Shown: positions 8,466 to 17,529 of the stretch, piece by piece
Layout: each line of letters opens with the position of its first letter
Position numbering within the stretch: the first letter of the stretch is position 1
Assembly: GCF_000242455.2 (NCBI RefSeq)
Contig: NC_019892.1
Span: forward strand, 4,898,001 to 4,962,000
Direction of reading: 5' to 3'
Length of the DNA: 64,000 bases
Source: Singulisphaera acidiphila DSM 18658
GTDB lineage: Bacteria; Planctomycetota; Planctomycetia; Isosphaerales; Isosphaeraceae
Translations under genes and position numbers: made by a program
The notes under the pieces: generated by a model
Database searches by the model: none
The model's input: the letters and a program-made list of their open reading frames with translations, nothing else
What the model was told of the DNA's origin: nothing

Positions 8466-9740
8466 ATGAGAGCGGACCAAGCCCGAACGTTGACGATCGT
8501 TCTGCCTGCGTTGAACGAGGAGGAAGCCATCGGCGGCACGCTCCGTCGCTGCCTCGATGCTCGGGCGGAGATCCAGCGGGTGGCCCGCCTCGACGCGATC
8601 GAGATCATCGTCGTCAGCGACGGCTCAACCGACCGCACCGTCGAGATCGCTCGGGGCTTCGAGGAGGTCCAGGTCATCGTCTTCGAGAAGAACCGGGGCT
8701 ACGGCGCGGCGATCAAGGAGGGGTTCGCCCAGGGGACCGGCAGCCTGGTTGGCTTCATCGACGCCGACGGGACCTGCGACCCGCACTACTTCGGCGAAAT
8801 GTGCCGCCAGGCCCTGGACGAGGGGGCGGAGGTCGTGCTCGGCTCGCGGATGGGGGCGGACTCGAAGATGCCGCGCATCCGCCGCGTCGGCAACGTGCTC
8901 TACGCGATCCTGCTTGGCATCCTCTGCGGCCGGCGGGTCACCGATACGGCCAGCGGGATGCGCGTCATTCGCCGCAGCGCCCTGGACATGCTCTATCCTC
9001 TGCCGGATCGCCTGCACTTCACCCCCTCGATGAGTGCCAAGGCTCTTATTAACGGACTCCGCGTCGTCGAGATCCCGATGCGCTACGAAGAGCGGATCGG
9101 CACCAGCAAGCTCAGCGTTCTGAAGGATGGGGTCCGCTTCCTCCGGACGATCTTCGAGGGGGTACTTTGCTACCGGCCCGAGCGGCTCTTCCTGATGGCC
9201 TTCAGCGCTTGCCTGTTGCTCGGCCTCGTGCTGGCGGCCAATCCGGTTGAGTATTACGCACACAACCGCCGGATCGAGGAGTGGATGATCTACCGGTTCG
9301 TTGCCTGCTTCATGCTGGGCAGCGCCGGCTTCATGCTGCTGGCCGCCGCCGTGCTTGCGAACCGGATGTCGGCCCTCGGGCCGAAGCGTCGCGACGGCGA
9401 TTCGTTCTGGATGTCCGCCGTGATCCACTGCTTCGCCTGGAAGCCGCTGCTGATCTTCGCGGGCCTGAGCGTCCTCGGGTCGCTCGTACTGCTCGCGCCC
9501 GGGATCTGGATGTTCGTCACATCGGGCCGCATTACGCTGCACTGGTCGCGGATCATGGTCGGCGCGTTCGGGCTGATGGTGGCCTTCCAGGCCTTGATCA
9601 CCCTGGTGATGCTCCAGGTGGCCTCGATCTGGGTCGAAACGGCGAAGTTCCACGAGCGTGAGAGCCTCCGCCGAGCCAACGAGAATGCGGCGGCCGGAGT
9701 TCCCCAAGCTGCGGTTGCCCTTGCTTCGGAGGTCCGCTGA
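8466..9740 (+). CDS. GT2 glycosyltransferase with C-terminal membrane helices
   Basis: A 424-residue polyprenyl-phosphate-sugar-synthase-like protein. The GT-A domain takes up the first 240 residues with IVLPALNEEEAIGGTL, VVSDGSTDRT, NRGYGAAIKEGF and the metal-binding FIDADGTCDP. It is followed by about four hydrophobic segments from residue 240 on. Such enzymes transfer a sugar to polyprenyl phosphate or to a lipid-linked glycan at the inner face of the membrane. GGAGAG is just before ATG 8466. The gene is followed after 4 bp by a methyltransferase, so 8466-11124 is probably one transcript. The substrate is unknown. Confidence 0.88.
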   Translation: MRADQARTLTIVLPALNEEEAIGGTLRRCLDARAEIQRVARLDAIEIIVVSDGSTDRTVEIARGFEEVQVIVFEKNRGYGAAIKEGFAQGTGSLVGFIDADGTCDPHYFGEMCRQALDEGAEVVLGSRMGADSKMPRIRRVGNVLYAILLGILCGRRVTDTASGMRVIRRSALDMLYPLPDRLHFTPSMSAKALINGLRVVEIPMRYEERIGTSKLSVLKDGVRFLRTIFEGVLCYRPERLFLMAFSACLLLGLVLAANPVEYYAHNRRIEEWMIYRFVACFMLGSAGFMLLAAAVLANRMSALGPKRRDGDSFWMSAVIHCFAWKPLLIFAGLSVLGSLVLLAPGIWMFVTSGRITLHWSRIMVGAFGLMVAFQALITLVMLQVASIWVETAKFHERESLRRANENAAAGVPQAAVALASEVR

Positions 9741-9744
9741 CGAT

Positions 9745-10380
9745 ATGGGCCTGATCCAGAAGGTGCATGACGGCTACGTTCACGGCCGACGCGTCCACGT
9801 CCTGGCCGATCACCTGGCCGAGCTGCTTCCCTCCGACGCGTCGGTGCTCGACGTCGGCTGTGGCGACGGACTGCTGGCGAGCCTCATTCAACAGCAGAGG
9901 CCGGGCATCACCCTCACCGGCATCGACGTCCTGGAGCGGGAGAAGACCCACATCCCCGTTCGCCCTTTCGACGGTCAGCGGATTCCCTTGCCCGATGATA
10001 GCGTCGACGTCGTCATGTTCGTCGATGTGCTCCACCATACCGAAGACCCGATGATCCTGCTTCGCGAGGCTGTGCGGGTGGCCCGACGCGGGGTGCTGAT
10101 CAAGGATCATACGCGCGACGGCCTGCTTGCCGGCCCGAGGCTGCGGTTCATGGACTACGTCGGCAACGCGCACCACGGCGTCGTCCTGCCTTACAACTAC
10201 TGGCCGGGCGACCGTTGGCGCTCGGCCTTCCAGGAATTGGAGCTTGCGGTCAGGGTGTGGCGGGACACGCTCCGGCTCTACCCCGGCCCGGCCGACTGGA
10301 TCTTTGGGTCTTCGCTCCACTTCGTCGCCCAGCTTGAATTGAGCCAAGTCACCGCCAGCCAACACTCTGTGAGGGATTGA
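9745..10380 (+). CDS. Class I SAM-dependent methyltransferase
   Basis: A 211-residue protein with SAM motif I VLDVGCGDGLLASL near residue 33 and the later DVLHHTEDP acidic strand end typical of the Methyltransf_11 group. The frame is open upstream inside the GT2 gene, but ATG 9745 is preferred: it lies 4 bp after the GT2 stop, has GGAGGT at 9728-9733, and gives a protein of normal length (MGLIQKVHDG). The protein has no signal peptide. With a second methyltransferase 3 bp downstream it may modify the glycan or its lipid carrier; the acceptor is not visible. Confidence 0.83.
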   Translation: MGLIQKVHDGYVHGRRVHVLADHLAELLPSDASVLDVGCGDGLLASLIQQQRPGITLTGIDVLEREKTHIPVRPFDGQRIPLPDDSVDVVMFVDVLHHTEDPMILLREAVRVARRGVLIKDHTRDGLLAGPRLRFMDYVGNAHHGVVLPYNYWPGDRWRSAFQELELAVRVWRDTLRLYPGPADWIFGSSLHFVAQLELSQVTASQHSVRD

Positions 10381-10383
10381 GCC

Positions 10384-11124
10384 GTGAGTGCCGACCGCCC
10401 CATTCAGGACGTTGACCCGGCTGCCATCGACCCGGCGCGCCCCGCCCTCGTCCACGTCACGGCTCACCAGGTCTGCTGCGACGACCCATGGGAGGCGGCC
10501 TATCTCCGGTTCGAGACGCCCGAACAGGAGATCCAGAAGTTCCAGACCCGGCTGCTTCGGCTCGGTGCGCGGGATTGGCCGCGCGACGCCCGCATCGTGG
10601 AACTCTTCTGCGGCCGAGGTAACGGACTCCGCGCCCTCGACCGGCTCGGGTTCCGCGAGGTGGAGGGGGTGGATCTCTCGGCTACGCTGTTGGCCCGGTA
10701 CGACGGCCCCTCTCGCTGCTACGTCGCCGACTGCCGGGAACTGCCCTTCGAGGATCGATCCAAGGACATCGTGATCATCCAAGGGGGACTCCACCATTTG
10801 CCCGACCTCCCCGCAGACCTGGAACGCACCCTGGACGAGATCCGCCGCGTTCTGGGCGACGAGGGACGCGTGGTGATCGTCGAACCGTGGCTGACCCCAT
10901 TCCTCGCCTTCGTCCACGCCGTCTGCGACCGTCGGCTTGCGCGGAGGCTGGTCGCCAAGGTCGACGCCCTGGCCACCATGATCGAGCATGAACGCACCAC
11001 CTACGAGGCATGGCTCGGCCAGCCGCGCGTGATCATGGACGCGATGACGCGACGATTCGATCCCATCGTCTCGAAGCAATCGTGGGGGAAGCTGCAATAT
11101 GTCGGCCGGGGCCGGCGCGGGTAA
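10384..11124 (+). CDS. Class I SAM-dependent methyltransferase
   Basis: A 246-residue cytoplasmic protein with motif I IVELFCGRGNGLRAL near residue 72 and IIQGGLHHLPD near residue 133. It starts with GTG 3 bp after the preceding methyltransferase. A C-terminal extension of about 90 residues rich in Arg and His (DRRLARRLVAK) is not part of the minimal fold and may bind the acceptor. It is not closely similar to its neighbour, so the two are not a simple duplication. Confidence 0.8.
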   Translation: MSADRPIQDVDPAAIDPARPALVHVTAHQVCCDDPWEAAYLRFETPEQEIQKFQTRLLRLGARDWPRDARIVELFCGRGNGLRALDRLGFREVEGVDLSATLLARYDGPSRCYVADCRELPFEDRSKDIVIIQGGLHHLPDLPADLERTLDEIRRVLGDEGRVVIVEPWLTPFLAFVHAVCDRRLARRLVAKVDALATMIEHERTTYEAWLGQPRVIMDAMTRRFDPIVSKQSWGKLQYVGRGRRG

Positions 11125-11301
11125 AACTCGCTGCTGCCCTTCCCCACGACGCCCACCGACCGCACCGGGGCTCACGTTTGCGAGGCGGCTCCGCCGCATT
11201 TGTGAGGGCGTGCCGCTCTTGACCCACTCGAACTTCGGTTCCGCTTCGCTTTCCCGGTCGCTCGCGTGATTCTCGCCCCAGGCTCCCGGAGTTTACTTCC
11301 G

Positions 11302-12942
11302 ATGAAGCGAGTTGGCACCCCTCTGATTCCAGCGGTCCTCGTCTGCCAGGTGGGGCTGATGCTCCTGCTGGGGTATCTGCGGCGCCACCAGTTGAATCCC
11401 GACGCGGTCTCTTATATTCGGATCGCCTCCTATTACGCGGCCGGCAAGACCGGCCTGGCGGTCTCCGGCTACTGGGGGCCGATGCTGAGCTGGCTGATGG
11501 CCCCCATGATCGCCCTGTTCCACGACCCGCTCTTCGCGGCACGGGTCGCCATGGGGGGCTCGGGCCTGGTCTTCACGGCGGGCAGCCTGGCGGTTTTCCG
11601 GAACTTGCAACTGCCCCCGGTCGGGATGGTGATCGGCTCCTGCCTGGTCGGTCTGCTCGCTGCCAACGAGTCTGCCTTGGAGATCGCCCCGGACCTCTTG
11701 ATGGCGGGACTGACTTGCTTCGGGATCAGTTTCCTTCTGTTGCCGCAGTGGACGCAGAAGGGGGGGACGCCCCTGGTCGCGGGCCTGCTCTTGGGAGCTG
11801 CCTACCTCGCCAAGGCCGTTGCCTTGCCGATCGCGGTCCTCGTCGTGGCGGGGATCGCCGCCCTGCGGTGGGCCATCGGCGAGGACACCCCGCGCGCCTT
11901 GCTCCGTGCCTCGGTTTACACCCTTGTCGTGGCGGGCCTGGTCTCCGCCCCTTGGATCGCCCTGCTGAGCCTTAAATACGGTCGGCCGACGATTTCCACG
12001 ACCGCGAAAATCGCCCACGCGATCGTCGGTCCCCGGGAAGGCCCACAGGGGAGTGCGTCGGACAGCCTTCACCCGACGTTCCGGAGCTTTCTCCGGCCGG
12101 AGCCGGGCCGGCTCACCACCTGGGAAGATCCGACCGGGTTGTCCTACCCGTACTGGTCCCCGTTTCAGAGCGCGGGGCACCTCAAGCACCAGGCCAAGCT
12201 TGTCGTCCGGAACTTGTCCAACGTGATTGGCGTGTTCACGCAGGCATTCGACGGGTTCAGCCTCGCGCCCCTGGCGCTCGCTCTGGCGTTTCTGGTGCAC
12301 ACCCCCTGGCGGCAGAACATGCGTGCGGACCGTTGGCGGTGGGCTGCGGTGCCGGTGGTGTGCGTGGTGATGATCTATTTGCCCGTCTTTGTGGAGTCCG
12401 ATCGTTACTATTTTGTCATCTACCCGTTTGTCCTCGCGGCCGTCTGCGGAGTCGTCTACACGGCGGCTCCTCACGGGCGGCTCTGGAGCGAGCCGGGTCG
12501 GTGCGCCGGCATCGCCTTGATTCTGGTCTCGTTCGGCGCTCCTCTCCTCTTCTCGCTTTCGATGAACTTGCGGGGCATGAAGTCGGATGCCGAGTTGGTC
12601 GCGCTCGCCGAGGCGCTCCGTGGAACGGATACCGGCACGGCGCTCGCCGGTGACGACACCATGGCGATGTACGTCGGCCTGTTGCTCGACCGGCCGTTCC
12701 TGGGGTGTAACCCCCATGCCACGCCGGAGGAGTTCGCCGCGAGCGGCGCCGATGTTTTCATCGTCGGCCGCACCTCAACAGCCGCCGCCGGTCTCGCCGG
12801 GAGCAACGACTTCACCGAGTTTGGCCCGTCGGCCCGGTCGGGTCAGCCTTCGACAACGTATCAACTCTTCCGGCGCCGCGAGCAAGTCACGGGGGCTGAC
12901 AAGCCGCGGACCAGAAAGCCGGAATACGCTCCCTCCCGTTGA
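11302..12942 (+). CDS. GT39/ArnT-like polytopic membrane protein
   Basis: About 546 residues with ten or so hydrophobic segments. The first helix (VLVCQVGLMLLLGYL) is followed by an acidic first loop, LNPDAVSYIRIASYYAAGKTG. That is the arrangement of GT-C enzymes such as ArnT and PMT family members, where acidic loop residues take part in catalysis. These enzymes use polyprenyl-phosphate sugars in the periplasm, which would suit the GT2 enzyme at 8466 as the maker of such a donor. I start at ATG 11302 with GGAG at 11288-11291; a GTG at 11266 is in frame. The C-terminal 90 residues are soluble. The substrate is unknown. Confidence 0.72.
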   Translation: MKRVGTPLIPAVLVCQVGLMLLLGYLRRHQLNPDAVSYIRIASYYAAGKTGLAVSGYWGPMLSWLMAPMIALFHDPLFAARVAMGGSGLVFTAGSLAVFRNLQLPPVGMVIGSCLVGLLAANESALEIAPDLLMAGLTCFGISFLLLPQWTQKGGTPLVAGLLLGAAYLAKAVALPIAVLVVAGIAALRWAIGEDTPRALLRASVYTLVVAGLVSAPWIALLSLKYGRPTISTTAKIAHAIVGPREGPQGSASDSLHPTFRSFLRPEPGRLTTWEDPTGLSYPYWSPFQSAGHLKHQAKLVVRNLSNVIGVFTQAFDGFSLAPLALALAFLVHTPWRQNMRADRWRWAAVPVVCVVMIYLPVFVESDRYYFVIYPFVLAAVCGVVYTAAPHGRLWSEPGRCAGIALILVSFGAPLLFSLSMNLRGMKSDAELVALAEALRGTDTGTALAGDDTMAMYVGLLLDRPFLGCNPHATPEEFAASGADVFIVGRTSTAAAGLAGSNDFTEFGPSARSGQPSTTYQLFRRREQVTGADKPRTRKPEYAPSR

Positions 12943-13153
12943 AAGAGGGATAAGTCACAAGTCGTTATGGATTTGGGGTGATCGGCATTCGAGGTGACTC
13001 GAGCCGTTGACCCGCGCGTGGCTCACCTCCGGGTGGCTGGGCAGGCTCGACCAATGAATCTTTTTGGATTTGACGGCCCGAAAGGTTGGCGATCTTGCCA
13101 ATCTTGTCTGGATGGGCTCGTTGCGCTTCTCCTGGATTTGAGGATTGATTGAC

Positions 13154-14104
13154 GTGAAGAACCCCAGCTTGATTCTTGTGACGGGCGGAGCCGGCTTCAT
13201 CGGCTCGCACCTGGTGGAAGCGCTTCTGAACGACGGATACCGCGTGCGGGTTGTGGATAATCTTGCCACGGGCCATCGCTCCAATCTCGCCCATTTGGAG
13301 GGCCGTTACGAGTGGTTGGAGGGAGACCTATCGGATTTCGAGGTCTGCCGCCGGGCGGTCGACGGCGTCGAGTTCGTCTTCCATGAGGCGGCGATTCCGA
13401 GTGTCCCCCGGTCGGTTCGCGAGCCGCTCCCTTCTCACGCCAGCGGCCCGACGGCGACGTTGAACATGCTCGAGGCGTCCCGGCAGGCGGGGGTCAAGCG
13501 GTTCATGTTTGCCGCGTCGAGTAGTGCCTACGGCAACACCGTGGAACTCCCCAAGCATGAGGCGATGTTCCCCCGACCGCTCAGTCCTTACGCCGTGGGG
13601 AAGCTGGCGGGCGAACACTACGTCAGCGTCTATGCCCAGACGATCGGGTTGGACGGGGTGAGTCTCCGCTACTTCAACGTCTTCGGGCCGCGCCAGGACC
13701 CGTCGAGCCCGTACAGCGGGGTGATCTCTCGGTTCGCCCGCCTCATGTCCGAAGGGAAGCGGCCCACGGTTAACGGCGACGGCAGTCAGACGCGGGACTT
13801 TACGTACGTCAGCAACGTCGTGGCCGCGAACCTGGCCGCCATGCGCTCCGAGAAGCCGCTCGGGGGCGTCGTGCTCAACGTCGGCACGGGGGGGAGGATC
13901 AGCCTGCTCGATCTCGTCGCCGGGATCAACAAGATCTTGGGAACCACACTGGAGCCCGAGTTCCACCCGACCCGCGAGGGGGACGTGCTCGATTCCCAGG
14001 CCAGCCTCGATCGCATCAAGGAGGTCTTGGGCTATCGCCCCTTGGTGGATTTCGAAGACGGCCTGCGCCGCACGCTGGATGCGACGCTCGAGGGACGCAA
14101 CTGA
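13154..14104 (+). CDS. GalE-like NAD-dependent sugar epimerase
   Basis: A 316-residue extended SDR. TGGAGFIGSHLVEAL near residue 9 binds NAD, AASSSAYG supplies the serine region, and SPYAVGKLAGE carries Y-x3-K. The late segment RDFTYVSNVV is typical of UDP-glucose/UDP-N-acetylglucosamine 4-epimerases (GalE, WbpP group). GTG 13154 is chosen because GAGGA at 13140-13144 is well spaced; a TTG at 13145 is the only earlier start. The 210 bp before it hold no gene. It ends 24 bp before an inverted repeat. The specific reaction cannot be fixed, but UDP-Glc/GlcNAc 4-epimerisation is the best guess. Confidence 0.86.
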   Translation: MKNPSLILVTGGAGFIGSHLVEALLNDGYRVRVVDNLATGHRSNLAHLEGRYEWLEGDLSDFEVCRRAVDGVEFVFHEAAIPSVPRSVREPLPSHASGPTATLNMLEASRQAGVKRFMFAASSSAYGNTVELPKHEAMFPRPLSPYAVGKLAGEHYVSVYAQTIGLDGVSLRYFNVFGPRQDPSSPYSGVISRFARLMSEGKRPTVNGDGSQTRDFTYVSNVVAANLAAMRSEKPLGGVVLNVGTGGRISLLDLVAGINKILGTTLEPEFHPTREGDVLDSQASLDRIKEVLGYRPLVDFEDGLRRTLDATLEGRN

Positions 14105-14127
14105 TCAAATCCAAAAGGAGTAGGCGT

Positions 14128-14163
14128 TTGCTCCGGCGCACCTCTCAGCCGCCGCCGGAGCAA
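14128..14163. terminator. Hairpin after the GalE-like gene; rest of 14105-14418 empty
   Basis: TTGCTCCGGCG at 14128-14138 pairs perfectly with CGCCGGAGCAA at 14153-14163 around a 14-base loop, 24 bp after the epimerase stop. No T-run follows, so termination is only probable. In the remaining intergenic sequence I see a C9T9 homopolymer run at 14245-14262 and no convincing gene, although the rfbC frame stays open through it. Confidence 0.45.
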
Positions 14164-14418
14164 CGTCTCCGCTCCGCAGCATCGCTGGCGAACTGCGGTA
14201 GTCAGGAAAAGACTGAGGGAGTAAGTTGCACGGGCTGGCTTCCACCCCCCCCCTTTTTTTTTCGGGAACGCGGTTTCGGAAGTCGGCGCCAGACAAGGAT
14301 GTCGGAAGCGGGCGAGGAAGCCGACCGTTTGATTGGCCGATTCGATCGTTCTGTTCCGCCCACCTCGTCCTTCTCCGTGAAACTGAAAACTCCGTCTCTT
14401 CACGTCGAGAGCGACCTG

Positions 14419-14979
14419 ATGAACCTTCGTGGGACACGCCTTCAAGGTCCCGTCATGATCGAACCCCGGATCTTTCGGGACGAGCGTGGCTACTTCCTTG
14501 AAACCTGGAACCAGTCACGATCCGGGGACCCCGGAATCCCTTCGGACTTCGTTCAGGACAACCTTTCGCGTTCCGCGAAGGGGGTGCTCCGAGGACTCCA
14601 CTACCAGCACCCCGCTGCCCAGGGGAAGCTCGTCATGGTCCTCCAGGGCGAAGTTTACGACGTCGCCGTGGACATCCGCGTTGGCTCGCCGACCTTCGGG
14701 CAATGGATGGGCCTCACCCTGTCCTCGGCCGATCACCGGCAGCTCTACATCCCGCCCGGATTCGCCCACGGCTTTGTCGTGACCAGTGAATTTGCCGTGT
14801 TCATGTATAAGTGTACGAACTTCTATCGCCCCGAGTTTGAGGGGAGCGTCGCGTGGGACGACCCTGACCTGGCGATCGAGTGGCCCGTCTCCTCGCCGAT
14901 CCTGGCGGCCAAAGACCGAGACGCACCACGGCTCCGGGCGATCCCGCCGGACCGGCTCCCCGCCTGGCCTGAGATTTAA
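14419..14979 (+). CDS. rfbC: dTDP-4-dehydrorhamnose 3,5-epimerase
   Basis: A 186-residue cupin-fold enzyme that inverts C3 and C5 of dTDP-4-keto-6-deoxyglucose. Family features are IEPRIFRDERGYFLETWN near the N-terminus, VLRGLHYQHP with the catalytic His, the DVAVDIRVGSPTFG strand, and YIPPGFAHGF near residue 113. The frame is open back to 14128, but homologues begin close to MNLRGTRLQGP, so ATG 14419 fits; GTG 14377 is an alternative. The stop overlaps that of rfbB on the other strand by 4 bp. rfbA and rfbD are not in this window. Confidence 0.92.
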   Translation: MNLRGTRLQGPVMIEPRIFRDERGYFLETWNQSRSGDPGIPSDFVQDNLSRSAKGVLRGLHYQHPAAQGKLVMVLQGEVYDVAVDIRVGSPTFGQWMGLTLSSADHRQLYIPPGFAHGFVVTSEFAVFMYKCTNFYRPEFEGSVAWDDPDLAIEWPVSSPILAAKDRDAPRLRAIPPDRLPAWPEI

Positions 14980-15962
14980 GAGCGATAGGCGCCCGAGCGG
15001 ATCCGATTGACCCATGGGGTGTGGGTGCGATACCAGTCCACCGTCGCGGCCAGGCCGGTCTCGAACGAGGTCAGGGCCTGCCAGCCCAACTCGGACTCGG
15101 CCTTCGAGCAGTCGACGGCGTAGCGGCGGTCGTGGCCGAGGCGATCGGTGACGTGGCGGATCAAGGTCTCCGGCTTGCCGGTCAAGGTGAGCACCGCGCG
15201 GGTGACGTCGATGTTGAACCGCTCGCTCCGGCCGCCGAAGTTGTAGACTTCACCGGCCCGTCCCTGCCGGAGCGCGGCGTCGACCCCTCGGCAGTGGTCG
15301 GAGACGTGGATCCAGTCGCGGACCTGCCGGCCGTCTCCGTAGACGGGCAGGGGGATGTCGGCCAGGGCGTTGGTCACGAACAAGGGGATCAGCTTCTCGG
15401 GGAACTGATACGGGCCGTAGTTGTTCGAACAGCGGGTGATGATGGTCTCCAGGCCGTGCGTGTGGTAGGCGGCCCGGACCAGGAGGTCGGCCCCGGCCTT
15501 GCTGGCGGCGTACGGGCTGTTGGGGGCCAGCGGGGTCGACTCGAAGAAGGGCGGGTCGTCGGGCAGGAGCGTGCCGTAAACCTCGTCGGTCGAGACCTGA
15601 ACGAACCGGGGGGTGCCCGCCGCGCGTGCGGCGTCGAGCAGGCATTGCGTCCCTTGAATGTTGGTCCGCAAGAACGGCGTGGCGTCGTCGATCGAGCGGT
15701 CGACATGGCTCTCGGCCGCGAAGTGAACGATTGCGTCGAACCCCTCGGCCACCAGGCCCATGACGAGCGACCTGTCCGCGACATCCCCCTTCACGAACCG
15801 ATAGCGCGACTCGCCGTTCAGGCCCGCGAGGTTGTCCGGGTTGCCGGCATACGTCAAGGCGTCGAGGTTGGTCACCTCCAACTCGGGGTAAGTCTCGAGC
15901 TCCCACCGCACAAAGTTCGCGCCGATGAACCCGCAGCCGCCGGTAACGAGAATCCGCTTCAT
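14976..15962 (-). CDS. rfbB: dTDP-glucose 4,6-dehydratase
   Basis: A 328-residue extended SDR converting dTDP-glucose to dTDP-4-keto-6-deoxyglucose. It shows TGGCGFIGANFVRWEL at the N-terminus, the FAAESHVDRSIDD signature, STDEVYG with the catalytic Thr-Asp-Glu, and SPYAASKAGADLLVRA with Y-x3-K. ATG 15962 (MKRILVTGG) matches the family start; the frame extends 28 codons further upstream without support. It supplies the substrate of RfbC, yet the two genes converge rather than lying in one operon. Confidence 0.95.
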   Translation of the reverse strand: MKRILVTGGCGFIGANFVRWELETYPELEVTNLDALTYAGNPDNLAGLNGESRYRFVKGDVADRSLVMGLVAEGFDAIVHFAAESHVDRSIDDATPFLRTNIQGTQCLLDAARAAGTPRFVQVSTDEVYGTLLPDDPPFFESTPLAPNSPYAASKAGADLLVRAAYHTHGLETIITRCSNNYGPYQFPEKLIPLFVTNALADIPLPVYGDGRQVRDWIHVSDHCRGVDAALRQGRAGEVYNFGGRSERFNIDVTRAVLTLTGKPETLIRHVTDRLGHDRRYAVDCSKAESELGWQALTSFETGLAATVDWYRTHTPWVNRIRSGAYRS

Positions 15963-16100
15963 GAGGAGCCTTTTCTTCTTTGCCGTCCGTGCAAATTGAT
16001 CGCGATTTTCCTGAACATCCTGCCTTACTAACACCCGCCTGGTCAACTCTCGAGGGGCAGAAAAGCCAGGCGGGCAAAGTCTTCCCGGCGTGTGGAGAGT

Positions 16101-16246
16101 ATTGTCGCCCTGGGGAGGCGACCGTTCCTCGCCAGGGGTGAAACCTCTGGGAATAGGATGAGATCAAATGAGGATTCTTTGCAGCCCCGGAGGGGCGACC
16201 GTCAGATGCCGCAGGCCGGCTCTGACGGTCGCCCTTTCGGGGCTGC
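16101..16246. repeat. Palindromic intergenic repeat (same family as 33994-34437)
   Basis: This 146-bp stretch between rfbB and the DUF1634 gene holds a degenerate copy of the 'GGCGACCGTTCC…CCAGGGGTGAAACC' unit (16101-16160) followed by a 66-bp palindrome at 16181-16246. The palindrome has 24-base arms and an 18-base loop, with left arm GCAGCCCC…GACCGTCA and right arm TGACGGTC…GGGGCTGC. A palindrome of the same length and arm design occurs at 34157-34222. It is a REP-like element; nothing else is seen in 15963-16292. Confidence 0.85.
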
Positions 16247-16292
16247 GTTGCGTAAAACCGCTGGGTCTGTAAAGGTGCCGGAGAACAGGGTT

Positions 16293-16646
16293 TCAGAGAA
16301 ATTTGCTGTTGGGATTGATCAGGCCCAGGAGGAATCCCAGCGTGATGATGAGCAGGACCGCCCCTGAGATGGCTGCAAAGAGGTAGTCCTTGTCGAACAG
16401 GAATACCGCCGTCGTCAGCGCGACCCGCAGCACCGGGAGAGCGATGAGCAGCACGATGCCGATCGACAGGCATCGATCGGAAAGAGCCGTTGAGCCTTGA
16501 ACGAGCGGGGAAATGTCGTCGAATACGCTCAACGCGATTCCAAGGAGGATCCAGCCGGAGGCGACGAGGGCGCCGTAACGCAGGAGGCTGGCGAGAATCC
16601 CTTCCATGCGGGCGAGCTGCTGGGGTTTGTTCGGTGCCACGCTCAT
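16293..16646 (-). CDS. DUF1634 membrane protein
   Basis: A 117-residue protein with three hydrophobic segments (YGALVASGWILLGIALSVF, IGIVLLIALPVLRVALTTAVF, LFAAISGAVLLIITLGFLLG). Proteins of this length and topology (DUF1634) are regularly encoded next to TauE/SafE permeases, as here, where the permease gene ends 3 bp upstream. GAGAGGG precedes the ATG. It is presumably an accessory of the exporter; its biochemical role is not known. Confidence 0.8.
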   Translation of the reverse strand: MSVAPNKPQQLARMEGILASLLRYGALVASGWILLGIALSVFDDISPLVQGSTALSDRCLSIGIVLLIALPVLRVALTTAVFLFDKDYLFAAISGAVLLIITLGFLLGLINPNSKFL

Positions 16647-16649
16647 TGC

Positions 16650-17525
16650 TCAGATCCCTCTCACCGGGCCGCCGCCCTGAAGTGCGGCGAGGAACATCTT
16701 TGCCGCGAGTGCCAGCAGGACGACGATGAACCACTTGCGGATTCGCTCATTCGAGGTCCGCATGAGGATCTTCGTCCCCAGGTAGGCCCCGGCGATCGAG
16801 CCCAAGGCGACGGGGGCGGCAAGCTTGGCCAGGATATCCCCCCGGACGTAGTAGATGCCCGCACTCGCCGCCGCTGTCACGCCGATCATGAAATTCGAGG
16901 TCGCTGAGGAGACCTTGATCGGGAGCCGGAGAGCCGAATCCATCGCGGGGACCTTCAGCACGCCGCTCCCAATACCGAGCAGCGAGGACACCGCGCCGGC
17001 GGCATACATCAGGACCAGTCCCAACCCGACGCGGCTTACACGGTAAGCAACCTCCTGCTGAGTCATCGGCTCGGGATAACTGGAGTTGAGCCGCAACCTG
17101 GTTGCCCACCGGTCCGGCGGTCCCTCGAAGTCTTGCGTCGCACCGGCCCCCTTTCTTTTGCGGAACATCTGGTAGGCGGAGACCAACAAGATCACTGCGA
17201 ACAGCAGATACAAGCTCGACTCAGGGAAGACGCCCCCGAGGACCACGCCCGTGAGGGCCCCGAGCGTCGTGCCGATCTCCAGCAAGATGGCCAATCTCAC
17301 GTTCGTGAGACGATTCTCCATGGCGCTGGCCGCACTCCCGCAGGAACAGCCGATAACCGAGACCAGGCTGGCGCCGACGGCATGGCGGATGTCGACGCCG
17401 AACAGCAAGACGAGGGCCGGAACGATGAAGATCCCCGCCGCCATCCCCAACATGCCGCCGAGCAGGCCCGCCGCCAGCGACGTCAAGCCGACGAGCACGG
17501 TGAAATCTGGACTTCCTATGCTCAT
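16650..17525 (-). CDS. TauE/SafE family anion permease
   Basis: A 291-residue inner-membrane protein with about eight helices and the internal duplication of the family. The first half holds GLLGGMLGMAAGIFIVPALVLLFGV and the second SLLGIGSGVLKVPAMD. Relatives move sulfite, sulfoacetate or other sulfur and organic anions. The gene sits between a GntR regulator (4 bp upstream) and a DUF1634 gene (3 bp downstream), so the three form one operon. AAGGAAGGTGAAG precedes the ATG. The transported anion cannot be read from the sequence. Confidence 0.88.
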   Translation of the reverse strand: MSIGSPDFTVLVGLTSLAAGLLGGMLGMAAGIFIVPALVLLFGVDIRHAVGASLVSVIGCSCGSAASAMENRLTNVRLAILLEIGTTLGALTGVVLGGVFPESSLYLLFAVILLVSAYQMFRKRKGAGATQDFEGPPDRWATRLRLNSSYPEPMTQQEVAYRVSRVGLGLVLMYAAGAVSSLLGIGSGVLKVPAMDSALRLPIKVSSATSNFMIGVTAAASAGIYYVRGDILAKLAAPVALGSIAGAYLGTKILMRTSNERIRKWFIVVLLALAAKMFLAALQGGGPVRGI

Positions 17526-17529
17526 GCCT

